This document shows, piece after piece, positions 1-8,925 of a stretch of 64,000 bases of DNA. The DNA comes from Quisquiliibacterium transsilvanicum. Lineage in GTDB: Bacteria; Pseudomonadota; Gammaproteobacteria; Burkholderiales; Burkholderiaceae_E. A program made the translations under genes and the position numbers. The number at the start of each line of letters is the position of its first letter. Position 1 is the stretch's first letter. Below the pieces are notes generated by a model. The model saw only the letters and a program-made list of their open reading frames with translations, made no database searches and was not told the origin of the DNA. The stretch lies in contig NZ_JACHGB010000004.1 in the NCBI RefSeq assembly GCF_014202215.1, positions 62,001 through 126,000 of the forward strand, given 5' to 3'.

Positions 1-43
1 GGCGGCCGCTAGAATCCACGCTCCCACAAACGAGGAGAACGGC

Positions 44-448
44 ATGGGTGTTGCAGTCACGAAGAAGGCGATCGACCTGGGTATCGTCACCACCAACGGC
101 GACGCGATGCTCGCGTTCTACCGCGACGTCGTCGGGCTCAGCTACCAGGAGGCGACGCCGATGCCTGGCGGCAGCGGCACCATGCACCGCATGCTCTGCG
201 GCGACAGCCTGATCAAGCTGGTGGTCGTTCCCAAGGTGGCCGCGCCCGCGGCGCCCGGCGGCATTCCCGGCGCCAACGGCTATCGCTACTGGACGATCAC
301 CGTGAGCAACCTGACCGAGGTGGTGGAGGCCTGCGCCAAGGCCGGCGCCAAGGTGATCATCGCCGACAAGGAAGTGCGCCCCGGCGTGCGCATCGGCATG
401 GTCACCGACCCGGACGGCAACTGGGTGGAGTTCCTGCAGGCGGGCTGA
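44..448 (+). CDS. VOC-family (glyoxalase-like) protein
   Basis: A 134-residue protein that looks like one vicinal-oxygen-chelate domain: an early segment with FYRDVVGLSYQE, and a C-terminal DPDGNWVEFLQ, the usual closing strand with a metal-ligand Glu. The family includes glyoxalase I, extradiol dioxygenases and fosfomycin-resistance proteins; the substrate cannot be read from sequence. The length fits a single-module, probably dimeric, cytoplasmic enzyme. The start is set by an ACGAGGAG box about 8 nt before the ATG. It faces the M81 peptidase gene across a short GC-rich hairpin. The family call is firm and the function is open. Confidence 0.85.
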   Translation: MGVAVTKKAIDLGIVTTNGDAMLAFYRDVVGLSYQEATPMPGGSGTMHRMLCGDSLIKLVVVPKVAAPAAPGGIPGANGYRYWTITVSNLTEVVEACAKAGAKVIIADKEVRPGVRIGMVTDPDGNWVEFLQAG

Positions 449-458
449 GGCTTGCAGC

Positions 459-483
459 GCCGGGGCCGTCGCCGGGCCCCGGC
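459..483. terminator. GC-rich hairpin between convergent genes
   Basis: GCCGGGGCC at 459-467 pairs perfectly with GGCCCCGGC at 475-483 around a 7-nt loop. It lies between the convergent VOC gene and M81 peptidase gene and could end transcription from both sides. There is no T-run, so intrinsic termination is an inference. Confidence 0.45.
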
Positions 484-518
484 GGGCTGACCGCCGACCC
501 GCGGCGATCCGGGCGCCC

Positions 519-2039
519 TCAGGCCGGCGGCGAGTCCGTCGGCCGCGTGTCCTTCTCGAAGGGATACAGCGGCTTGGGCCTGCGCCGGTAGTCGAACAGC
601 GCGATGTCCGAGGCGGTCACGCCGAGCCCCTGGCATTCGACGATGTGCCGCGCGATCGGCTCGAAGCCGGCCCGGAAGTGCTGGCGGGACTTGATCAGCA
701 CGTAGCGCTTTCGGCGCGGGTCGATGCCGCAATGGGTGAACACGCCGAGGTCGTGCGGCTCGACGCGGCCCTCCGACACCACCACCTGCACGCGCCCGGT
801 GTCGAGCACCGCGGTTCGGCCCATGCGGATGCGCGCCCCGGTGGCCATCGGCCCGGTGACGACGAACTCGCCGTCGGTGATCGCTCGCACCTTCCCGGAA
901 AGCGCCATCGGCCGGCCCTTCAGGTTCAGCGCCGGCATGTCGATGCGACCGCCGACGTCGATGCTGACGTTCGCGCCGATGCCGGCCTCGATCATCTTTG
1001 CCACCGCCTGCGGATCGCAGAAGGGGCCGGCGACGACGTCGTCGAGCTGCTGGCGCACCACCTCCTCGAGCACGCTCATCACGTCCTGGGTGCCTCCGGA
1101 GGCGGTGTTGTCGCCGTGGTCGACGAGGATGACCGGCCCCTCGGTCATTGCACGGGCGCGGGCGATCGAGTCCGCCAGCGGCTCGCCGCGGTACATGAAG
1201 TCGGCGCGCCGCTCCCAGGCCTGGTCCAGCAGGCTGTCGAGAAGGCCCTGGGCCTGCTCTCGCGCACCGTCGCGCGCGGCGTTGTAGACGATCACCCCGG
1301 ACAGCCCGAGGTGCGGGATGTCCGCCTGCGGGAAGCCGCCGAACACCGAGGCATTGAGCACCTCGCCGCCGGCTTCGGCGAGGATCGCGCGGTCCATGAC
1401 GTCCTTCATCGGATTGCGCGAGGGGGTGTGCGAGAGGGTGCTGCTGAGGATCGGGATGCGGCCCCAGGTCATCGCGGGCCTGGACGGGCCGTCGAGCGCG
1501 CGCAGCAGCGTGCGGCCGGCGCGCTCGCCGGTCAGCCGCATGTCGATGTGCGGATAGGTGCGGTAGCCGGTGATGACCGTGGCGTTGTCCACCATCCGGT
1601 TCGTCATCTGCGCGTGGAAGTCCAGCGCCACCGCCACCGGCAGTCCGGGCGCCAGCGCGCGGATGCGGGCGAGCAGCTCGCCCTCGCCGTCGTCCAGGTG
1701 CTCGCAGACCATGGCGCCGTGCAGGTCGAGCATCACCGCATCGCAGCCCTTGCGCACCTCGTCGAGGATCGCCCCGGCCATCGCCTCGTAGGCCTCCCGC
1801 GTCACCAGCCCGGAGGGGTTCGCATTGGCGGCCAGCGGCACGCTGAACTCGGCGCCAGCCTCTCTCGCGACGCCGATGAAGCCGCCGATTCCGTAGTTGG
1901 TGTCTGCGAGCTCGGCGACTGCCTGCTCGCCGCGCAGCGGACCGCCCGGGCCGAAGGAGGTGATCGGGGTGGGCAGCGGGGAGAAGGTGTTGGTCTCGTG
2001 CAGCATCGAGGCGATGACGAACTTGCGGCGCATGCTCAT
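519..2039 (-). CDS. M81-family metallopeptidase (MlrC-like)
   Basis: A 506-residue protein resembling the MlrC/M81 family, named for the enzyme that finishes degradation of linearised microcystin; most members act on unknown small peptides or amide-containing compounds. Visible hallmarks are MLHETNTFSP at the N-terminus, MLDLHGAMV, LDFHAQMTNRM and VDHGDNTASGG, which supply the His/Asp metal ligands. The length is normal for the family and no signal peptide is seen. It lies 36 nt downstream of the GGDEF/EAL gene on the same strand, so it may be the third gene of an operon that begins with a periplasmic binding protein. The substrate is unknown. Confidence 0.9.
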   Translation of the reverse strand: MSMRRKFVIASMLHETNTFSPLPTPITSFGPGGPLRGEQAVAELADTNYGIGGFIGVAREAGAEFSVPLAANANPSGLVTREAYEAMAGAILDEVRKGCDAVMLDLHGAMVCEHLDDGEGELLARIRALAPGLPVAVALDFHAQMTNRMVDNATVITGYRTYPHIDMRLTGERAGRTLLRALDGPSRPAMTWGRIPILSSTLSHTPSRNPMKDVMDRAILAEAGGEVLNASVFGGFPQADIPHLGLSGVIVYNAARDGAREQAQGLLDSLLDQAWERRADFMYRGEPLADSIARARAMTEGPVILVDHGDNTASGGTQDVMSVLEEVVRQQLDDVVAGPFCDPQAVAKMIEAGIGANVSIDVGGRIDMPALNLKGRPMALSGKVRAITDGEFVVTGPMATGARIRMGRTAVLDTGRVQVVVSEGRVEPHDLGVFTHCGIDPRRKRYVLIKSRQHFRAGFEPIARHIVECQGLGVTASDIALFDYRRRPKPLYPFEKDTRPTDSPPA

Positions 2040-2075
2040 GGTCTCCGTGTGGCGCTGGATCGCAGCGCGTTGGTG

Positions 2076-4796
2076 TCAGTGCGGGGCGCCCGCCTGCGCG
2101 GCGTCGAGCCGTGAGGAGGTCGGCACGGCGCGAGCGGCAGAGAGGAACTTCGCCTCGTACTCGGCCGCGGCAAGCGGCGGGCTGACCAGGTATCCCTGGA
2201 TTGCATCGCAGCCCAGTTGCTCGAGGAAGGCGCGTTGCGCCTCGTTCTCCACGCCTTCGGCGACCACGCGCAGTCCGAGACTGTGGGCCAGGCCGACGAT
2301 GGTCGTCGTCAGCTGGCGGTCGGCCTGGTCCTCCGGAAGGTCGCGCACGAAGCTGCGATCGATCTTCAGTTTCGTGATGGGCAGGCTCTTCAGGCGCGCG
2401 AGCGACGAGTAACCGGTGCCGAAGTCGTCAATTGCGATCCGCATGCCATGGTCGCGCAGCCGATCGAGGAGGTCCTTCGCTGCAGCTCCCTGTTCCATCA
2501 GGCCCGATTCGGTCACCTCCAGCTCCAGCCTGTCGGGCAGGATGCCGCTCTCCTCGAGGCAGGTCAGCAACTGCTCGACGATTCCCTCCTGGCGCAGCTC
2601 CGCGGGCGAAAGGTTGACTGCAACGAAGCCCGGATCCAAGCCGGCGTCGAGCCAGGCGCGAAGCTGGCGGCAGGCCTTCGCCTGCACCAGCCTGCCGAGA
2701 TCGAGGATCATGCCGTTTTCCTCCATCACCGGGATGAACTCCGCAGGCCCGATCGGTTCGCGGCCGTCGGGCGCGAGCCGGACCAGCGCTTCCGCGCCGA
2801 TGACCTGGCCGCTCGACAACTCCACGAGCGGCTGATAGTGCAAAGTGAATCCCTCCGTCTCCAGGGCGCGGGCGAGGCGGCGCTCCAGGGAAACCCGCCT
2901 GGCGGCTAGCGAGTAGAGCTCCTGCGAACTGAACGCGAATCCTGGCAGGCCAGAACGCTTGACCTCGCGGATCCCGATGTCGGCGCCGCGCAGCAGTTCT
3001 ACGGCGCTGTTGCCGTCAAGCGATCCGATCGCGATGCCTATCTTGACCTGCAGGGAGACCTGGTCATCGCCCAGCTGGAACGGGGCCCGGAAGGCGTCGC
3101 CGATGTCGGTCGCGAGGCGCGCCAGCTGCATCTCGTCGACGGGCTCCATTTCGACCACCACGAATTCGTCGCCGCTGAGGTGGCCGATCCGTCCGTGCCC
3201 GGCGTGCTGGGGCAGCGCGAACTGAAGGCGCGCCGCGACCTGGCGCAGGAGCTCGTCGCCCTGCTTGCGGCCGAGTGCATCGTTGATCCTCTGGAAGCGG
3301 TCGATGTCGAGAAGGAGCACGGCCACAGCGTGCGTTCGTCCCCGGTCCTTCTCGAGGGCGGCGTCGATCGCACGGCTCACCGACGTTGCATTCGGAAGAC
3401 CCGTGAGCCGGTCGATCCGCAACATGTGGTCGATGCTTTCCTCGGCCTCCTTCACCCGGCTCAGGTCGCTCACCGCCACCACGAAATGCGCGGTTCTGCC
3501 TGCGGCGTCAGGCACCCGGTTGATGGACATGAACACTGGCAGCGTTACGCCGGGCTTGCTCGTGTGGCGCATCTCGCCCCGCCAGCCGCCCTCGGCATCC
3601 AGACGAGAGGACAGCATCGGGTAGAAGGCCTCTCCTTCATGGGCGAAGCCAAGCTCCTCCGCTGTTCGGCCGACGAGCTCGCGCTCTTCGTAGCCGGTCA
3701 TGTCGGTGAAGGCGCGGTTTGCGATGAGGATGCGACCTTCCGGGTCCGTGACCAGGATGCCTTCGCTCGAGTTCTCCATCGCTGCCGCGAGAAGCGAGCT
3801 GCGCTGCTGCGCCGCCACCTCTGCGGTCACGTCGAAGATCAGGCACACCAGACGCTCGGCGTCCCCCAATGCCACGATCCGAGCTTCGAAGGTCCGCTCC
3901 CCGCCACCAACCGCAAGGCGATAGCTGGTCACGACGGGCTCGTTCAGCTCGACGGCTTCGTCGATCGCATCGAGGATCCGCGCGGCAGCCGGACCAGGCA
4001 GGATCTCGTCGATTCGTCTGCCGACGATCTCGCTCCGAGGGATCAGGAGGTTGGCCTCCGCCTGCCCATAGATGGCGAGGTAGCGTCCATCCCGGCTGCA
4101 CATGAAGCCCAGGCCAGGGAGGCTCTTCGCAAAAGCTGCCAGGCGCGCTTCGCTCTCCTGCAGGGCAGCCACTCCCGCCTCGCGCCGTGCGCGGACAGCA
4201 ACGAGCAGGCTGTGGATCGCTATCGAGAGCCCTCCGGCCACCAGCACCATCGCTGCCGCGAGGAGGCGCTGGTTCCTGATCCGGCGCCCGAGTTCTTCGA
4301 ACAGCAGGAGTTCGACGGTGGAGGCGGATCGGTCCACCTCCTGGACAGCGCGCCTGACCCAGACGTGGCTCAGCGCATCGGGCGCGCTCAGCCAGCGGCG
4401 CAAGGTGGCCGCGGCCAGTTCCATCTCGTCGTTGTATGCGGCCAGGTCGCCGTTCGCCGACGGCGCCAGCCAAGGCGTGGCTTCGAAGCCGCCGATGGCG
4501 CCGTACCCGTCCCGCAGGCCCCGGCTCGCGTTCAGGGCTCGCTGCAGGCTGGCCTCGAAGAGGGCGATGCTGTGGTCGGACGGTGCGCTCCGGTAGCGCT
4601 CCAGGTGCATCGCCGCCACCGCCATCATCCGTCGCGACTCCTGGAGGCGGTCCTGGGCGGTGATCGCGTCGCGCAGTGCATCGTCCCAGCGGTGTGCCGA
4701 GTACGACATGATCGACATCACCGCAACGGCAAACGCCACCACCGCAACCCTGACGGTGAAGCCATCTTCCAGCCAACGGGGCCACCATCGCTTCAT
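2076..4796 (-). CDS. Membrane PAS-GGDEF-EAL cyclic-di-GMP protein
   Basis: A 906-residue inner-membrane sensor. Two transmembrane segments (about 13-32 and 179-202) enclose a periplasmic domain, followed by two PAS domains (about 215-320 and 332-445), GGDEF (about 460-620) and EAL (about 640-890). The GGDEF signature reads SGDEF (about 540), a variant at its first position. The EAL domain looks complete: EALVRL (about 667), NLSP, DDFGTGYSSL (about 789) and EGVEN (about 845). I infer a c-di-GMP phosphodiesterase; cyclase activity is uncertain. Its ATG overlaps the stop of the upstream binding-protein gene by 4 nt, which suggests coupled translation and that the binding protein feeds signal to the periplasmic domain. 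Confidence 0.92.
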   Translation of the reverse strand: MKRWWPRWLEDGFTVRVAVVAFAVAVMSIMSYSAHRWDDALRDAITAQDRLQESRRMMAVAAMHLERYRSAPSDHSIALFEASLQRALNASRGLRDGYGAIGGFEATPWLAPSANGDLAAYNDEMELAAATLRRWLSAPDALSHVWVRRAVQEVDRSASTVELLLFEELGRRIRNQRLLAAAMVLVAGGLSIAIHSLLVAVRARREAGVAALQESEARLAAFAKSLPGLGFMCSRDGRYLAIYGQAEANLLIPRSEIVGRRIDEILPGPAAARILDAIDEAVELNEPVVTSYRLAVGGGERTFEARIVALGDAERLVCLIFDVTAEVAAQQRSSLLAAAMENSSEGILVTDPEGRILIANRAFTDMTGYEERELVGRTAEELGFAHEGEAFYPMLSSRLDAEGGWRGEMRHTSKPGVTLPVFMSINRVPDAAGRTAHFVVAVSDLSRVKEAEESIDHMLRIDRLTGLPNATSVSRAIDAALEKDRGRTHAVAVLLLDIDRFQRINDALGRKQGDELLRQVAARLQFALPQHAGHGRIGHLSGDEFVVVEMEPVDEMQLARLATDIGDAFRAPFQLGDDQVSLQVKIGIAIGSLDGNSAVELLRGADIGIREVKRSGLPGFAFSSQELYSLAARRVSLERRLARALETEGFTLHYQPLVELSSGQVIGAEALVRLAPDGREPIGPAEFIPVMEENGMILDLGRLVQAKACRQLRAWLDAGLDPGFVAVNLSPAELRQEGIVEQLLTCLEESGILPDRLELEVTESGLMEQGAAAKDLLDRLRDHGMRIAIDDFGTGYSSLARLKSLPITKLKIDRSFVRDLPEDQADRQLTTTIVGLAHSLGLRVVAEGVENEAQRAFLEQLGCDAIQGYLVSPPLAAAEYEAKFLSAARAVPTSSRLDAAQAGAPH

Positions 4797-5644
4797 CGGG
4801 ATGGTCTCTCCTCAGGCACATTATGGTCGGGCACGCCGAAACGCTTCAGCAGTTCGCGGTGCTGCCCGGTCCCGACGATGGCCTCCAGGGAGCGGTTCAG
4901 CGTCGCGAGAAGCTCGTCATCGCCAAGCCGTACCGCGAAGGCCGTGTAGGTTTCCAGGCCGCCCTCTGGGTCTCGGGGAACGGCGACCAGTTCGGCCTCC
5001 TGGATCGTCCCGGCGCGCTGCAACCGCTCGAGCGTCAGGTAGCTCAGCGCCAGGGTGTCGATTTCGCCTCGGTTCAGGGCCGAACCGGCACTCGTCACGT
5101 CGGGAAAAATCATGATGCGATGTTCGGGGACGCCCGCGCGCAGCGCCGAATCGTGTTCGACCGACCCGGCCACAACGCCCAGCCGGAGAGCCGGGTCCGC
5201 GGCGATTCCGTGCAGCGAACGTGCGCCAACCTCGAGGCCCGGACGGATCGCGAGGCCGCCCGAGACACGCAACGTGGGGAGAGAGAATGCCGCGAGCTGC
5301 CGGCGCTCCTTCGTGTCGAGCATCCCTGCGCAGATGATGTCGATGCGGCCGGTGCGAAGCTCGTTCAGCAACGACGCGAAGTCGGCATGCACCCACTCGA
5401 TGTGGTCGATTCCGGCTGATTCCAGGGCGAGCCGCAGCAGCTCCGGCTCGGTGCCGGTGACGACCCGGCCGGCATCCAGTCCGGTGAAGGGCGATTCGAG
5501 CGCGTAGCCCACCCGCACCGGCTGGCCGCGCGCGTAACGGTCGAGGGTTTCGCCCGCGCTCCAGCTTGCGATATCGATCGCGAGCAGGATGGAGACCAGG
5601 AGGATCGCCAGGGGGGCGGCGAGATTCTCGAGCTTCCTCATCAT
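4793..5644 (-). CDS. Periplasmic solute-binding protein (SBP family 3-like)
   Basis: A 283-residue protein with one N-terminal hydrophobic segment (residues about 8-28, LAAPLAILLVSILLAIDIA) acting as a signal or anchor, then a family-3-type fold: VRVGYALESPFTGLDAGRV, a DFASLLNELRTGRIDIICAGM stretch typical of these proteins, and a C-terminal ELLKRFG. No ABC permease or ATPase is nearby. It overlaps a GGDEF/EAL sensor gene by 4 nt, so a role as ligand-binding partner of that sensor, as NspS is for MbaA in Vibrio cholerae, is more likely than transport. The ligand, perhaps an amino acid or polyamine, is not determined. Confidence 0.82.
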   Translation of the reverse strand: MMRKLENLAAPLAILLVSILLAIDIASWSAGETLDRYARGQPVRVGYALESPFTGLDAGRVVTGTEPELLRLALESAGIDHIEWVHADFASLLNELRTGRIDIICAGMLDTKERRQLAAFSLPTLRVSGGLAIRPGLEVGARSLHGIAADPALRLGVVAGSVEHDSALRAGVPEHRIMIFPDVTSAGSALNRGEIDTLALSYLTLERLQRAGTIQEAELVAVPRDPEGGLETYTAFAVRLGDDELLATLNRSLEAIVGTGQHRELLKRFGVPDHNVPEERPSR

Positions 5645-5932
5645 GTCCTTGATTCGGGCGGGGGCCGGAGCACCGATGTGCCGGCTCCCGGCGAGGCGGT
5701 GCCGGGTCAGCGATTCTAGTCGCGTGAAGCGATGTTACTTGCCGAGGCCGCTTCCCGCCGCGCTTCCCGGCGGCGCGGACCGCATCGCCCGCTGCGCGGT
5801 GCTCGCGTGCTCGATGATCCTGGCTTAACGGAACCCGGGCGCGATGGCGCGGACCCGGGGAAAGCTCCGCCGTCCGGTCAAGGTGGCAGAATCGTCCGGC
5901 ACCACCACCATCACAAGCACGAGGAGACACGA
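5645..5932. other. Intergenic region between divergent genes
   Basis: About 290 nt separate the leftward binding-protein gene from the rightward alcohol dehydrogenase. The only clear signal is GAGGAG at 5921-5926, the ribosome-binding site of the dehydrogenase. Promoters for both directions should lie here, but I found no convincing -35/-10 pair. Confidence 0.4.
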
Positions 5933-7015
5933 ATGAAGGCAGCCGTCCTGCACGCCCCCAACCAGCCGCTCACGATCGAGGACGTCCAGATCGACAAGCC
6001 CGGCCCGCGCGAGGTGCTCATCCGCACGGCCGTCGCCGGGCTCTGTCACAGCGACCTGCACTTCATCGAGGGGAAGTATCCCTGGCCGGTGCCCGCGGTG
6101 CTGGGCCACGAGTCCGCGGGAGTGGTGGAGGCGGTGGGCTCGGACGTCACCTACGTCAAGCCCGGCGACCATGTCATCACCTGCCTGTCGGTGTTCTGCG
6201 GTCACTGCGAGCACTGCCTCACCGGCCACATGTCGATCTGCCAGACCCCCGAGGTCAAGCAGCCGCCGGGGCAGGCCGAGCGCCTGCACTGGAAGGGGCA
6301 GAAGCTCAACCAGTTCCTGAACCTGTCGTCCTTCGCCGAGCAGATGCTGGTGCACGAGCACGCGCTGGTGAAGGTGCGCGAGGACATGCCGATGGACCTC
6401 GCGGCGCTGATCGGTTGCGGGGTCATCACCGGCTACGGCGCGGTGGTGCACACCGCCAAGGTGTCGCCGGGCGAGACCGTGGCCGTGATCGGCTGCGGCG
6501 GTATCGGGCTGTCGGCAATCAACGGCGCGGCGATCGCCGGCGCGGGTCGCATCATCGCGGTGGACCGCGATCCGGTGAAGCTCGAGATGGCCAGGGCCTT
6601 CGGCGCCACCGACGTGGTCGACGCCTCCGCGGGCGACCCCGCGGCCCAGGTGCTGGAGCTCACTTCGGGCGGGGTCCACTACGCATTCGAGTGCGTGGGG
6701 CTCAAGCAGACGGTGGAGCAGTCCTTCGGCATGCTCCGTCCCGGCGGCACCGCCACCATCATCGGCATGGTGCCCTTCGGCACCAAGGTGGAACTGCACG
6801 GGGCCGACTTCCTGCGCGAACGGCGCATCCAGGGTTCGGCGATGGGCTCGAACCGCTTCCGTGTCGACATGCCGCGGCTGGTGGATTTCTACCTGCAGGG
6901 CAAGCTCCATCTCGACCGGATGGTCTCCGGCCGCATGCCGCTCGAGCGCATCAACGAGGGCTTCGAGGAGATGAAGAAGGGCGGCATCGCGCGGAACGTG
7001 ATCGTCTTCGACTGA
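5933..7015 (+). CDS. Zinc-dependent alcohol dehydrogenase (MDR)
   Basis: A 360-residue medium-chain dehydrogenase that would oxidise an alcohol to an aldehyde with NAD(P). It shows the catalytic-zinc segment CHSDLHF with GHESAGVV, a four-Cys structural-zinc lobe (CGHCEHC followed by MSIC), and the dinucleotide fold GCGGIGLSAING. The extended structural lobe resembles class III-like and mycobacterial NDMA-dependent types. The ATG follows GAGGAG by 6 nt; in-frame codons continue upstream but have no ribosome-binding site. The alkylsulfatase gene begins 14 nt downstream, so the two are probably cotranscribed, the sulfatase releasing an alcohol that this enzyme could oxidise. Confidence 0.92.
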   Translation: MKAAVLHAPNQPLTIEDVQIDKPGPREVLIRTAVAGLCHSDLHFIEGKYPWPVPAVLGHESAGVVEAVGSDVTYVKPGDHVITCLSVFCGHCEHCLTGHMSICQTPEVKQPPGQAERLHWKGQKLNQFLNLSSFAEQMLVHEHALVKVREDMPMDLAALIGCGVITGYGAVVHTAKVSPGETVAVIGCGGIGLSAINGAAIAGAGRIIAVDRDPVKLEMARAFGATDVVDASAGDPAAQVLELTSGGVHYAFECVGLKQTVEQSFGMLRPGGTATIIGMVPFGTKVELHGADFLRERRIQGSAMGSNRFRVDMPRLVDFYLQGKLHLDRMVSGRMPLERINEGFEEMKKGGIARNVIVFD

Positions 7016-7029
7016 AGGCCCTGGCCGCC

Positions 7030-8925
7030 ATGCCCGACGCAACCCACCTCACCAGGCGGATCAATCAGGACGTGCTCGGGTCGCTGGACTTCAGCGACAC
7101 CGAAGACTTCGAGGACGCGATGCGCGGCTTCGCGGGCACGGTGCCGCGGGGCGAGGTGCTCAACGCGAAGGGCAGGCCGGTCTGGTCGATGGAGCCCTAC
7201 GACTTCCTGGAGGGCGAGGGTGCGCCTGCCAGCGTCAACCCCAGCCTGTGGCGGCAGGCGCGCCTGAACCGGCTGCACGGGCTGTTCCAGGTCTGCGACC
7301 GCATCTGGCAGGTGCGCGGCCTGGACCTCGCCAACGTCACGTTCATCGAGGGCGACTCTGGGCTGATCGTGATCGATCCGCTGACCTTCGTGGAGTCGGC
7401 GCAGGCTGCGCTGGAGCTGTACCACGCGCATCGCCCGCGCCGACCGGTGGTCGCGGTGATCTACAGCCACAGCCACACCGACCACTACGGCGGCGTGCTC
7501 GGCGTGATCAGCGAAGCGCAGGTGGCCGCCGGGGAGGTCGAGGTGATCGCGCCCTGCGGCTTCATGCAGGCGGCGGTCTCCGAGAACGTGCTGGCCGGCG
7601 TGCCGATGCGCAGGCGCGCGCAGTTCCAGTTCGGCAACACGCTGGCGCCGGGCGTGCAGTCGCACGTGGACTCCGGCCTGGGCAAGGGCATCGGGCGCGG
7701 CACCACCTCGCTGGTGCCGCCCACCCGCACCATCGACGCGCCGCGCGAGCGGCACGTCATCGACGGCGTCGAGATCGTCTTCCAGCTCACGCCCGACAGC
7801 GAGGCGCCTGCGGAGATGCATTTCTTCTTCCCGCAGTTGAGGGCGCTGAACCTCGCCGAGAACGCCACCCACAACATGCACAATCTCTGCCCGCTGCGCG
7901 GGGCGCAGGCGCGTGACGCGCTGGCGTGGTCCAAGTACCTGAACGAGGCGCTCGAGGAGTTCGTGCCTCAGTCGGACGTGGTGTTCGCGCAGCATCACTG
8001 GCCGGTATGGGGACGCGAGCGCATCGAGCGCTACGTGTCCGAGCAGCGCGATCTGTACCGCTTCCTGCACGACCAGACGCTGCGGCTGATGTCGCACGGC
8101 CTCACGCCGCGCGAGATCGCCGAGACGCTGTTCATGCCCACCGGGCTGTCGAAGCGCTGGCACGCGCGGGGCTATTACGGAGCGGTCGGGCACAACGTCA
8201 AGGCGATCTATCAGCGCTACCTCGGCTGGTACGACGGCAACCCGGCCTCGCTCAACCCGCTGCCGCCGCAGCCCGCCGGCCTGAAGTACGTCGAGTACAT
8301 GGGCGGCGCCGCGGCGATCATGGAGCGCGCGCGGGCGGACTTCGCGCGCGGCGACTACCGGTGGGTGGTCCAGGTGCTCGACCATCTGGTCTTCGCGCAG
8401 CCCGATCATCGCGAGGCGCGGTCGCTGGCGGCCGACGCGATGGAGCAGCTCGGCTACCAGAGCGAATCTGCGACCTGGCGCAACGCCTACCTGCTCGGCG
8501 CGCGCGAGCTGCGCGAGGGGGTTCGCCGCCTGCAGAGCGGCGGGGGCGGAGCGCTGAACGCCAACGTCGTGTCGGTGCTGCCGATGGAGATGTTCTTCGA
8601 CTTCCTGGCGATCCGCGTCGACGGCATCCGCGCGCAGGATCTCGTGGTGCGCCTGGACTGGGTGATGCCGGACGTGGGGGAGGCCTGGCGCCTGACGCTG
8701 GTCAATGGCGTGCTCAACCACTCCAGGGGCAGCCATGGCGCACGGGCCGACGCCACGGTGCGGGTCGATCGTTCGACGCTGGTGCGCATGCTCCACGAGG
8801 GCAGGAGCCTGGCGCAGGGTCTGGCCGAGGGGCTGCTGCCGGTGGAGGGCGCGCGCGAGCGCTTCGAGGCCTTCCTCGGGGTGCTGGAGGAATTCGACCC
8901 GAATTTCAACGTCGTGGAGCCGTGA
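7030..8925 (+). CDS. Alkyl/aryl-sulfatase, SdsA1/BDS1-type
   Basis: A 631-residue metallo-beta-lactamase-fold alkylsulfatase, expected to hydrolyse sulfate esters such as alkyl sulfates to alcohol and sulfate. The MBL domain is N-terminal with H147-S-H149-T-D151-H152-YGG; a dimerisation domain follows (about 390-520), then a C-terminal SCP2-like lipid-binding domain (about 525-631, with MEMFFDFLAIRVDG). No signal peptide is seen at the chosen start, so a cytoplasmic location is likely, unlike secreted SdsA1. It overlaps the convergent acyl-CoA synthetase gene by 20 nt. With the upstream dehydrogenase and the synthetase the set could form an alkyl sulfate, alcohol, fatty acid, acyl-CoA route; that pathway is inference. 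Confidence 0.9.
   Translation: MPDATHLTRRINQDVLGSLDFSDTEDFEDAMRGFAGTVPRGEVLNAKGRPVWSMEPYDFLEGEGAPASVNPSLWRQARLNRLHGLFQVCDRIWQVRGLDLANVTFIEGDSGLIVIDPLTFVESAQAALELYHAHRPRRPVVAVIYSHSHTDHYGGVLGVISEAQVAAGEVEVIAPCGFMQAAVSENVLAGVPMRRRAQFQFGNTLAPGVQSHVDSGLGKGIGRGTTSLVPPTRTIDAPRERHVIDGVEIVFQLTPDSEAPAEMHFFFPQLRALNLAENATHNMHNLCPLRGAQARDALAWSKYLNEALEEFVPQSDVVFAQHHWPVWGRERIERYVSEQRDLYRFLHDQTLRLMSHGLTPREIAETLFMPTGLSKRWHARGYYGAVGHNVKAIYQRYLGWYDGNPASLNPLPPQPAGLKYVEYMGGAAAIMERARADFARGDYRWVVQVLDHLVFAQPDHREARSLAADAMEQLGYQSESATWRNAYLLGARELREGVRRLQSGGGGALNANVVSVLPMEMFFDFLAIRVDGIRAQDLVVRLDWVMPDVGEAWRLTLVNGVLNHSRGSHGARADATVRVDRSTLVRMLHEGRSLAQGLAEGLLPVEGARERFEAFLGVLEEFDPNFNVVEP

Noticed and set aside
645-2114. Long open frame opposite the M81 gene
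   Set aside because: It is a GC-driven shadow of the M81 coding strand, rich in Ala, Arg, His and Gly, with no family motif.
3180-4949. 589-codon frame opposite the GGDEF/EAL gene
   Set aside because: The opposite strand encodes a clear multi-domain protein; this frame has shadow composition.
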